Source: Candidatus Altarchaeales archaeon (GTDB lineage: Archaea > Altiarchaeota > Altiarchaeia > IMC4 > SCGC-AAA252-I15). Taken from it: 5,417 nucleotides of DNA. The stretch covers positions 1-5,417 of the forward strand of contig WJJK01000394.1 in NCBI GenBank assembly GCA_014729705.1. Reading direction: 5' to 3'. A program made the translations under genes and the position numbers. Every line of letters begins with the position of its first letter. The first letter of the stretch is position 1. Shown here piece after piece: positions 1 through 5,312 of the stretch. The notes beneath the pieces are model-generated. The model had not been told where the DNA came from. It saw nothing but the letters and a program-made list of their open reading frames with translations, and ran no database searches.

Positions 1-783
1 GACAAAGACATAATAGTCCCCAAGGGAGACACCGGATTGCCAGCAGGCCCAGTAATCGGGGAACTACAGCAGGCGGGCGTGAAAGCCAAAATAGATGCAG
101 GCAAAATTGTCGTGCTAAAGCAAAGTACGGTGGTCGAGAAAGGCCAGGAGATCTCAGCCGACGTTGCCCCAGTACTCACCCGGCTTGGAATAAAACCCAG
201 GGAGATACAGCTTAAACTTGTTGCAGCCTACGACGGAGAAACAACATACCCCAACGAGGTACTGCACATAGACGTTAATCAAATACAAACCCGGTTTTCA
301 AGCGCCCACCAGAAAGCATTCAACCTAGCATACAACATAAACTACATAACCAAAGACACCCTGCCGCTTCTTCTGCAGGAGGCGTTTATGAACGCAACCA
401 ACCTATCGCTTAACGCAGAAATCATAAACAAAGAGACTATAGGTCGCTTTTTAGCTAAAGCCGACGCCCAAGCCAAGGCATTGAAAACCCTTGTACCCAC
501 GGAGATTAAAGAGGATTCAACCTCGAAATCAGGGGAACCTCAGAGAGAAGAGGAAAAAGAAGCAGGGGATAAACCGGGGGACACTGATTCTGCGAAGAAG
601 AAATCCAGTCAACAGAAAAATGAGGGCGGGAAACCTGAGGCTGCGGAAGAAAAACCCGGAGAAAAAGAAGACTCGCCTCAACCCGCCTCTGATCAGGAAA
701 ACGATTCAAAGAACCAAGACCCTAAAGAGGAACCCCCCAGGGACGGGGAAAATAAGCCGGATCCAGAATCAAAAAAAACCTGA
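1..783 (+). CDS. rpl10: Archaeal ribosomal protein L10 (P0 stalk protein), 3' part
   Basis: This is the 3' part of ribosomal stalk protein aL10/P0, which anchors L12 dimers to the large subunit and helps recruit translation GTPases. The frame is open from base 1, so the rRNA-binding N-terminal domain (roughly 100 or more residues) lies outside the window; 260 residues are visible. Residues 6-90 match the archaeal P0 insertion domain, with VPKGDTGLPAGPVIGEL and LGIKPREIQLKLVAAY. Residues 100-165 contain the successive helices that carry L12 dimers, around AFNLAYNINYITK, EAFMNATNLSLNAE and KADAQAKALK. After that comes a tail of about 88 residues (173-260), rich in E, D, K, S, P, G, Q and N, with no I, L, V, M, F, W, Y, C or H. 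Most archaeal P0 proteins have an acidic tail that ends in a hydrophobic motif such as GLGALFG; this one ends PDPESKKT. No L12 gene follows. The identification is secure; the tail is atypical. Confidence 0.93.
   Translation, partial: DKDIIVPKGDTGLPAGPVIGELQQAGVKAKIDAGKIVVLKQSTVVEKGQEISADVAPVLTRLGIKPREIQLKLVAAYDGETTYPNEVLHIDVNQIQTRFSSAHQKAFNLAYNINYITKDTLPLLLQEAFMNATNLSLNAEIINKETIGRFLAKADAQAKALKTLVPTEIKEDSTSKSGEPQREEEKEAGDKPGDTDSAKKKSSQQKNEGGKPEAAEEKPGEKEDSPQPASDQENDSKNQDPKEEPPRDGENKPDPESKKT
499..780 (+). other. Low-complexity charged tail of L10
   Basis: This part of rpl10 encodes a mixed-charge, Pro/Gly/Ser-rich, presumably disordered tail. Visible residues 173-260 contain no aliphatic (other than Ala), aromatic, Cys or His residue. 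Typical archaeal P0 tails are shorter, mainly acidic, and end in a short hydrophobic helix shared with L12. A run of eight A's at 771-778 lies just before the stop codon. A one-base shift there would give either a short extension ending KPEETKDK or a longer basic extension; neither restores a hydrophobic terminus. Confidence 0.8.
771..778 (-). terminator. Oligo-T tract, possible terminator for the small membrane-protein gene
   Basis: On the minus strand this is a run of eight T's, about 75 bases past the stop codon of the gene ending at 854. Archaeal RNA polymerase can terminate at oligo-T without a hairpin. The tract lies inside the 3' end of rpl10, so readthrough antisense to rpl10 would be brief. 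This call rests on the T-run only. Confidence 0.3.
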
Positions 784-853
784 AGAAACCAAGGACAAAT
801 AAACCACAGATTAAGTTTAAGAGGGGGGAAACCGGGGGGACAAATGATAGTTC

Positions 854-1129
854 CTAAAAAGCTTTAAGCTCCTGTTTTCTTTGTGTTTGACTTTCTTTTT
901 CTTCAACCCGTTTTTTTGAAGCGAGTTTGTATGCGTCAAAGGCCGCTACAAGACTTACCAAAAGGTTTAAGGCGAAAAAAAGGGGGTTTTCATACGTTAA
1001 ATAAAGCCAGCCAGTCAAACCCTCTGCAGCAAGAAACACAAGGCCCCGGCTGAAACTTCGAAGATACATTTGCCCCAAGCCCGCTAAAAAGAAGCTTAAA
1101 AAAGCGGCCAACAAACCTTTTCTACTCAT
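854..1129 (-). CDS. Small TM2-like membrane protein
   Basis: This encodes a 91-residue membrane protein resembling the TM2/GLGQ-type small membrane family, whose function is unknown. Residues 5-17 form a short hydrophobic helix leading into AGLGQMYLRSFSRGL, the typical G-x-GQ-x-Y turn followed by RGL. Residues 29-46 form a second hydrophobic segment and 50-66 a third, ending in the AFDAYKLA motif that usually closes this family. The C-terminus (72-91) is charged and probably cytoplasmic. The frame could be extended seven codons to a TTG at 1150, adding MEPYCLC. I chose the ATG at 1129 because a TATA-like box (TTTATTTA, 1158-1151) is centred about 25 bases upstream, as expected for a leaderless transcript, and because the extension looks unlike the family's N-termini. 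The gene is convergent with rpl10 and divergent from the NFACT-R gene, with 41 bases between the starts. The family match is by motif memory and is moderately sure. Confidence 0.72.
   Translation of the reverse strand: MSRKGLLAAFLSFFLAGLGQMYLRSFSRGLVFLAAEGLTGWLYLTYENPLFFALNLLVSLVAAFDAYKLASKKRVEEKESQTQRKQELKAF
871..917 (+). terminator. Pyrimidine/oligo-T region, possible rpl10 terminator
   Basis: About 90 bases past the rpl10 stop there is a T-rich stretch (TTTTC, TTTG, TTTCTTTTT) that ends in seven T's at 911-917. It lies inside the 3' end of the convergent membrane-protein gene. Oligo-T clusters of this kind commonly end archaeal transcripts. No strong hairpin precedes it; only a small AGCTT-T-AAGCT inverted repeat is seen at 860-870. 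Confidence 0.35.
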
Positions 1130-1150
1130 ACATAAACAATAGGGTTCCAA

Positions 1151-1158
1151 TAAATAAA
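1151..1158 (-). promoter_or_regulatory. TATA-like box for the TM2-like gene
   Basis: Read on the minus strand the sequence is TTTATTTA, centred about 25 bases before the ATG at 1129. That is the usual TATA-to-start distance for leaderless archaeal transcripts, and it supports the ATG over the upstream TTG at 1150. No Shine-Dalgarno sequence precedes either start. The element lies in the 41-base gap shared with the divergent NFACT-R gene, so the two promoters must overlap. Confidence 0.5.
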
Positions 1159-1170
1159 CAATGATTTAGT

Positions 1171-1956
1171 ATGCGTATTGATATTGACTTGAGGAAAAGC
1201 CTTCCTGAAAACGCCCAAACATACTACGACGCCTCAAAGAAGGCTAAACGAAAGCTTCCAGGACTTAAGAAGGCTTTGGAGGATACCCAGAAAAAAATCA
1301 ACAACCTATCCCTAAAAGACGTTAAACAGAAGATCTCGGCGCCCAAAAAAAAACCGAAGAAAAAGTGGTACGAAAAATTCAGATGGTTTAACAGCACAGA
1401 CGGCTTCCTTGTCATAGGAGGCAGGGATGCGACCTCAAACGACATCCTAATTAAAAAATACCTCCAACCAAACGATTTAGTTTATCACGCAGACATACAA
1501 GGGGCGCCGTTTTTTATTGTGAAGAATCCTGCAGGCAAAGAACTCCCGGGTGAAACAAAAAGGGAAGCCGCCCAAGCCGCAGCAAGCTACAGCTCAGCCT
1601 GGAAGCGGGGTCAAGCATCCGCAGACGTCTATGAAGTATCCCCGGATCAGGTGAGCAACACCCCCCCCTCCGGGGAGTACCTGCCTAAAGGAGCGTTCAT
1701 GATCTACGGCGAGAAAAACTGGCACAGAAACATGCCCCTTAAGGTGGCGATAGGAGTAAACCAAAAGACAAAAATAATTGGGGGCCCACTAAGCGCGGTT
1801 AAAATCCATTCAAAAAAAAGCGTGGCTCTTGTGCCTGGAGACGATAAATCCGGGGCTTTAGCAAAAAAAATCAGGCAAAAATTGGGTGGCGGAGAGCTTG
1901 CAGACATACAGTATTTCATACCAACAGGCCAAGCCAGGATCCTACCTCAAAAATAG
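1171..1956 (+). CDS. NFACT-R (DUF814) protein: stand-alone C-terminal half of RqcH/Rqc2-type factor
   Basis: This 261-residue protein matches only the C-terminal half of the NFACT family (RqcH, Rqc2/NEMF), factors that bind large subunits carrying stalled peptidyl-tRNA and direct C-terminal tailing. It opens with IDIDLRKSLPENAQTYYDASK (residues 3-23, the start of the coiled-coil arm), then a Lys-rich coiled coil to about residue 66 with a KKKPKKKW patch. The NFACT-R domain covers about 67-215: FRWFNSTDGFLVIGGRDA, KKYLQPNDLVYHADIQGAPFF, YSSAWKRG, VSPDQVSN, LPKGAFMIYGEKNW. A basic tail follows. Full-length archaeal homologues are about 650 residues; the NFACT-N domain (with the Asp-Arg motif needed for tailing) and the HhH region are absent. 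An in-frame stop at 1162-1164 lies two codons before the ATG, and nothing upstream encodes the missing part. It may pair with a separate NFACT-N protein or act alone, as CCDC25-like NFACT-R proteins do in eukaryotes. No Shine-Dalgarno sequence is visible. Domain call strong, role inferred. Confidence 0.9.
   Translation: MRIDIDLRKSLPENAQTYYDASKKAKRKLPGLKKALEDTQKKINNLSLKDVKQKISAPKKKPKKKWYEKFRWFNSTDGFLVIGGRDATSNDILIKKYLQPNDLVYHADIQGAPFFIVKNPAGKELPGETKREAAQAAASYSSAWKRGQASADVYEVSPDQVSNTPPSGEYLPKGAFMIYGEKNWHRNMPLKVAIGVNQKTKIIGGPLSAVKIHSKKSVALVPGDDKSGALAKKIRQKLGGGELADIQYFIPTGQARILPQK
1863..1870 (-). terminator. Oligo-T tract, possible terminator for the M50-like gene
   Basis: On the minus strand this is a run of eight T's about 70 bases past the stop codon of the membrane protease gene, antisense to the end of the NFACT-R gene. 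It is a candidate factor-independent archaeal terminator. The evidence is the T-run and its placement only. Confidence 0.28.
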
Positions 1957-2967
1957 GCGTCGATATCTTAGGGTAAGTGTTGAGGCCGCGAAAACCAAAA
2001 AAATAATAAAATAATCCACCTGCTGTGGCACAACAAGCAGATAAGTGAAAGAACAAAAGGAAAACACAAAGGGGATTAACTTGTTTCTTCCTTTAAGCTC
2101 TAAGTATTTCGCTGCCACAAAAACCAGGGGAAGACTTAAAAATAATACAAACTGTGATGCAAAAAGCAAGGCGAAAAGCAGGTTAAAGATTAACAAAACC
2201 AGTCCCGCTAATTCCTCCCCTAACCCAAAAAAAGCGGGGGGATACTCAGACACATAGATTAGACCCGAGAAAAGGACGCCGCACATAAAAAGAGATAGGG
2301 GGTGTTTTAAGGCTGATTTGATTGTGTTTTCAAAGTCCGCTGAGCTTGAGGCTGAGCCGAATGCGAAGACAAACTGCATGTAAAACACGAGAAGGGAGTC
2401 AAGTCGGCTTAAGTCAAGATCAATTAAGGGCTCTATGAAAGCTTTTGATAGTTTCAGGAAGGCGTCTAAGACATCTTGAGATTGATTTAAGGATAATGAA
2501 GCGGAGACCTCAAGGAGTCTGCCCCCTAAGAATACGTTCACTGCGAAAAGAAACAGACCACATCCGAAGAACGGCGCTATACTTATTAATAGGTCTCTTA
2601 TGAAGGTGAGTTTGTCTTTAGGGTGGCTGTATTGCACGAACCCCAGTGTGCCGGTGTGGGGATTGGGTTTGAAAAAAAAGACCCTATGAAGCCGTGCCCC
2701 AGAAACCACAACCAAAAGGAGATGAGATAGTTCATGCAGTATTGTGCCGGGAGCCATCAGGAAAACAAACCACCTGGATTTAAGGCCCGCCCGCTTTATT
2801 ATGACACCCTCAACCAGGTCGGTTAATAAAATCTGGGAAACCAAAAGCAGGGGAAGCGCTGTTAAAAGAAGATGGGTTTTGTAACCCCCAAGTAGGTTAT
2901 AAAAAACTATGCTTAAAAAAAGCAGAGTAAAAATAAATCCCGTGAAAGAAAGACCGCTAAGACGCAT
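1942..2967 (-). CDS. Integral-membrane M50-like zinc metalloprotease
   Basis: This encodes a 341-residue polytopic membrane protein with about eight hydrophobic segments (roughly 9-27, 31-53, 66-90, 123-147, 188-206, 222-241, 253-290, 296-333). Residues 72-90 read APGTILHELSHLLLVVVSG, giving an HExxH zinc site (H78, E79, H82) inside a membrane helix, as in M50/site-2-type intramembrane proteases. APFFGCG (131-137) follows, the position where relatives have a conserved AP-x-x-G turn. A segment FAFGSASSSADFEN (201-214) could supply a further acidic ligand at D211. The classical second M50 motif (N-x-x-P...DG) is not visible, so this fits the looser M50B-like group and no substrate can be named. 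The ATG at 2967 is the first start after an in-frame stop at 2985-2983. GGAG lies only one base before it, so normal ribosome-binding spacing is lacking. The 3' end overlaps the convergent NFACT-R gene by 15 bases. Confidence 0.82.
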   Translation of the reverse strand: MRLSGLSFTGFIFTLLFLSIVFYNLLGGYKTHLLLTALPLLLVSQILLTDLVEGVIIKRAGLKSRWFVFLMAPGTILHELSHLLLVVVSGARLHRVFFFKPNPHTGTLGFVQYSHPKDKLTFIRDLLISIAPFFGCGLFLFAVNVFLGGRLLEVSASLSLNQSQDVLDAFLKLSKAFIEPLIDLDLSRLDSLLVFYMQFVFAFGSASSSADFENTIKSALKHPLSLFMCGVLFSGLIYVSEYPPAFFGLGEELAGLVLLIFNLLFALLFASQFVLFLSLPLVFVAAKYLELKGRNKLIPFVFSFCSFTYLLVVPQQVDYFIIFLVFAASTLTLRYRRLFLR

Positions 2968-3027
2968 TCTCCCTATTTTAATTTAACTATCCCCTTCATA
3001 TTACTCCTTCAAATCGAATTAATTAGA
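2968..3027. promoter_or_regulatory. Divergent promoter region between protease and GTPase genes
   Basis: Sixty AT-rich bases separate the ATGs of the minus-strand protease gene (2967) and the plus-strand GTPase gene (3028), so both promoters must lie here or inside the opposite gene. TATTTTAATTTAACTAT at 2974-2990 and CATATTA at 2997-3003 are the only TATA-like stretches. The second is about 28 bases before the GTPase ATG and could drive a nearly leaderless transcript. Neither ATG has a well-spaced Shine-Dalgarno sequence. Which element serves which strand cannot be decided by eye. Confidence 0.4.
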
Positions 3028-4104
3028 ATGGGTTTAGAGGAAAAAATATCAGAAGTCGAGCAGGAGATTAGAAAGACTCCATACAATAAGGCAACCCAAC
3101 ACCATATTGGAAAGCTTAAAGCCAAGCTCGCTAAGATGCGGGAGCAGCAGATCTCGCAAGGATCCGGCAAGGGGGGTGCGGGTTTCGGTGTTAAGAAGAC
3201 AGGGGATGCGACTGTCGCCTTCGTAGGATACCCAAGTGTGGGTAAATCCACTCTCCTCAATCAGTTGACTAACGCGGAAAGCGCAGTCGGCGCATACGAT
3301 TTCACTACCGTAGACGTGATCCCCGGCATGATGAAGTATGAGAACGTGTTAATACAGTTACTTGATCTGCCGGGCATAATAACAGGGGCAGGCAAAGGCA
3401 AAGGCAGGGGAAGAGAGATCCTCTCGGTAGCGAGAAACGCTGATCTTATCGTCTTCGTCTTAGACGCTCAGAAAATGCAGGGATTAAAGCGTCTGAGGAA
3501 GGAGTTATATAATGTTGGGGTTCGGTTAGACCAAAAACCCCCTAAAGTGAAGATAAAGAGGAAATCCCAGGGGGGGATAAACATTACTTCAACCGTCGAT
3601 GAAAAAAAGCTTCCAATAGACTCCATAAAATCGATTTTAAACGAATACAGGCACCACAACGCAGACGTCACCATCGCAGAAAAAATAGATGAAGAACGTT
3701 TCATAGACGCCCTGCAGGCTAACCGCGTATACATACCCTCTCTAGTGGTAATCAATAAAGCGGATTTAGTGGGGAAAACGAATAACGATAACCCCGATTC
3801 GGTATGGGTTTCTGCGCAAAAAGCCTTAAACCTTGATGAGCTTAAGAAAACAATCTTCGATAAACTAAACTTCATAAGGATATACCTTAAACCCCAGGGG
3901 GAGGAGGCGGATTTAGAAGAGCCGCTAGTCCTAAAGAAAAACTCCTGCGTGAAAACCCTGTGTCAAAGCCTACACCGGGATTTTTTGAAATACTTCCGCT
4001 ACGCCCAAGTTTGGGGGAAGTCAGCGAAACATCCAGGTCAACGCGTAGGTTTAAATCATGTGCTATCGGACGGAGACGTTGTTACTGTAGTTAAGGAGAG
4101 ATAA
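3028..4104 (+). CDS. DRG/Obg-family GTPase with TGS domain
   Basis: This is a 358-residue developmentally-regulated GTP-binding (DRG) protein, near the usual family length of about 365. The N-terminal 1-45 is a basic helical region (KISEVEQEIRKTPYNKATQ, then KLKAKLAKMREQQ). The G domain shows G1 GYPSVGKST (67-75), switch I DFTTVDVIPG (91-100), G3 DLPG (113-116) followed by the DRG signature GKGRGREILSVARNADLI (124-141), G4 NKAD (243-246) and G5 SAQ (262-264). The stretch between G3 and G4 (about 165-235) is the S5D2L insertion typical of DRG proteins. A TGS domain fills 282-357. Eukaryotic DRGs bind ribosomes and relieve pausing with a DFRP partner; the archaeal role is presumed to be ribosome-linked, but no partner is encoded here. 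All GTPase motifs are intact. The ATG at 3028 gives the standard DRG N-terminus. The TraB-family gene follows after one base, implying co-transcription. Confidence 0.96.
   Translation: MGLEEKISEVEQEIRKTPYNKATQHHIGKLKAKLAKMREQQISQGSGKGGAGFGVKKTGDATVAFVGYPSVGKSTLLNQLTNAESAVGAYDFTTVDVIPGMMKYENVLIQLLDLPGIITGAGKGKGRGREILSVARNADLIVFVLDAQKMQGLKRLRKELYNVGVRLDQKPPKVKIKRKSQGGINITSTVDEKKLPIDSIKSILNEYRHHNADVTIAEKIDEERFIDALQANRVYIPSLVVINKADLVGKTNNDNPDSVWVSAQKALNLDELKKTIFDKLNFIRIYLKPQGEEADLEEPLVLKKNSCVKTLCQSLHRDFLKYFRYAQVWGKSAKHPGQRVGLNHVLSDGDVVTVVKER
4094..4100 (+). promoter_or_regulatory. Ribosome binding site that fixes the TraB-family start
   Basis: AAGGAGA lies inside the last codons of the GTPase gene, five bases before a TTG at 4106. 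It is the best-spaced Shine-Dalgarno match in front of any gene here, and it supports the TTG as the true start and translational coupling to the upstream GTPase. Confidence 0.75.
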
Positions 4105-4105
4105 A

Positions 4106-5287
4106 TTGAGGGAACTGGAATACATTGAGGTTGAGGACAAAAAAATCTGGCTTCTGGGGACAGCCCACGTCTCAGAGGAGAGCTCAAGACAGGTGCGGGA
4201 GGCGATAGAGGAATTAGAACCCGAAGTCGTATGCGTTGAGTTATGTGAAAGCCGGCTTCAGGCCCTCAGGGAGGAGAAACGCTGGGATGAAACCGATTTA
4301 GGGGAGGTGTTAAGTTCAGGTAAAACCCCTCTTTTCATAGCCCAATTATTTTTTGCTAACTACCAACGCCGCATAGGAGATAAACTGGGGATACAACCTG
4401 GCGCGGAAATGCTTTCCGCAGTCAAATCCGCAGAAGAAAAAAACATTCCAGTAGAGTTAGTAGACCAGAATGTGAACATCACATTAGGCCGAGCCTACCA
4501 AGGCATTTCAGGCAGGGAGAAGATCAAGCTCCTAATAAATCTCTTTGAAGGTTTCTTTGAAGGCGAGGAGGAGATCACCCCGGAACTCGTGGAAAAACTC
4601 AGGGAAAAAGACATGTTAACTGAGATCCTGGATGAGTTAGCATCCGAGATGCCCTCCCTCAAAAAAGCTTTAGTGGATGAGAGAGATGAATACATAGCCT
4701 CGAAAATCCTCTCCCTAGAGTATGAAAAAATCTTTGTGGTCGTCGGCGCAGGACACATAGAGGGGATAAAAAAAACCTTAAAGGAGCTTGAACATAAAAC
4801 CAAGGTCGTATACCAAAAAACAGGTGCGCAAGACACAAAAGACAGGCGGGGTTTAGGGCGTAAGATTAAGATGATAGGCTACGTTATACCCGCGGTTTTC
4901 CTGATCCTCATAGCCTCAAGCTTCATTAAACATGGAAGCGAAATAACAGTAAACCTACTTGTTCTTTGGTTTCTTATTAACGGAACTTTATCTGCTTTAG
5001 CCGCCGCAGCGGTTTTAGCGCATCCAGCCACCATCTTATCTTCTTTTCTGGCTGCGCCTTTCACTTCACTTAACCCTGCTCTTGCCGCAGGGTGGGTGGC
5101 AGGATACGTAGAACTTAAACTAAGAAAACCGAGGGTAGGAGACTTCAAAGACGTGATGAGGTTAAACAGTTTAAGAGACTGGTTAACCAATCGGGTGACG
5201 CGAGTCATATTACTTGTGGCTTTAGTGAACCTGGGTTCAACGGCTGGAACGCTAATAGCCCTACCTTATATCGCAAGCCTTATTTAA
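4106..5287 (+). CDS. TraB/PrgY-family (Tiki-like) protein with membrane C-terminal half
   Basis: This encodes a 393-residue protein of the archaeal TraB/PrgY type. The N-terminal TraB domain (about 5-240) carries the family's conserved residues: LLGTAHVSEES (16-26, with the GxxH histidine H21), VCVELCESR (42-50), PGAEM (98-102), ELVDQNVNITLGRA (117-130), the acidic RDEYIA region (193-198) and VVGAGHIEGI (212-221, second GxxH). These positions resemble the metal-site residues of Tiki/TraB peptidase-like proteins, but catalysis in archaeal members is unproven. The C-terminal half has hydrophobic segments at about 257-274, 281-304, 306-338 and 365-392. The loop HPATILSSF...LNPALAAGWVAG (306-333), followed by ELKLRKPRVGDF, is typical of archaeal homologues. 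There is no signal peptide, so the TraB domain is probably cytoplasmic. The start is a TTG at 4106, one base after the GTPase stop, with a good ribosome binding site. The length agrees with relatives that keep the membrane half. Confidence 0.93.
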   Translation: MRELEYIEVEDKKIWLLGTAHVSEESSRQVREAIEELEPEVVCVELCESRLQALREEKRWDETDLGEVLSSGKTPLFIAQLFFANYQRRIGDKLGIQPGAEMLSAVKSAEEKNIPVELVDQNVNITLGRAYQGISGREKIKLLINLFEGFFEGEEEITPELVEKLREKDMLTEILDELASEMPSLKKALVDERDEYIASKILSLEYEKIFVVVGAGHIEGIKKTLKELEHKTKVVYQKTGAQDTKDRRGLGRKIKMIGYVIPAVFLILIASSFIKHGSEITVNLLVLWFLINGTLSALAAAAVLAHPATILSSFLAAPFTSLNPALAAGWVAGYVELKLRKPRVGDFKDVMRLNSLRDWLTNRVTRVILLVALVNLGSTAGTLIALPYIASLI

Positions 5288-5288
5288 G
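5281..5288 (+). promoter_or_regulatory. Possible TATA box for the last, partial gene
   Basis: TATTTAAG overlaps the TraB-family stop codon and is centred about 28 bases before the ATG at 5313. That spacing would suit a leaderless archaeal transcript. The match is short and AT-rich, so this is tentative. Confidence 0.3.
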
Positions 5289-5300
5289 GACTTAAAAGTA

Positions 5301-5306
5301 TTTTTT
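5301..5306 (+). terminator. Oligo-T tract after the GTPase-TraB operon
   Basis: Six T's begin 14 bases after the TraB-family stop codon (AAAAGTATTTTTTCAAAC). It is a plausible archaeal oligo-T terminator for the two-gene operon. No hairpin precedes it. Confidence 0.4.
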
Positions 5307-5312
5307 CAAACA

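Noticed and set aside
491..802. A 103-codon plus-strand frame overlapping the L10 tail
   Set aside because: It is the shifted reading of the A/G-rich tail of rpl10. It gives an Arg/Lys-rich composition without domain features, and the L10 frame is continuous through it.
821..839. Two six-G runs, possible G-quadruplex
   Set aside because: Only two G tracts separated by AAACC are present. An intramolecular quadruplex needs four, and no further runs lie close by.
1130..1150. TTG start at 1150 for the TM2-like gene, adding seven residues
   Set aside because: The ATG at 1129 is at the right distance from a TATA-like box and gives the typical N-terminus MSRKGLL; neither start has a ribosome binding site.
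784..1170. Hidden NFACT-N remnant or L12 gene upstream of NFACT-R
   Set aside because: I read the plus-strand frames here and found no NFACT-N or L12 motif; the region is filled by the minus-strand TM2-like gene.
1345..1353. A9 run in the NFACT-R gene as a frameshift site
   Set aside because: It encodes three in-frame lysines in a Lys-rich linker, and the frame stays correct on both sides, so nothing requires slippage.
2045..2257. A 70-codon plus-strand frame inside the protease gene
   Set aside because: It is antisense to the hydrophobic protease coding sequence and has a Lys/Asn-rich shadow composition with no recognisable domain.
4495..5208. Two minus-strand frames opposite the TraB-family gene
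   Set aside because: Both are complements of a strongly conserved family gene and show no domain or start signal of their own.
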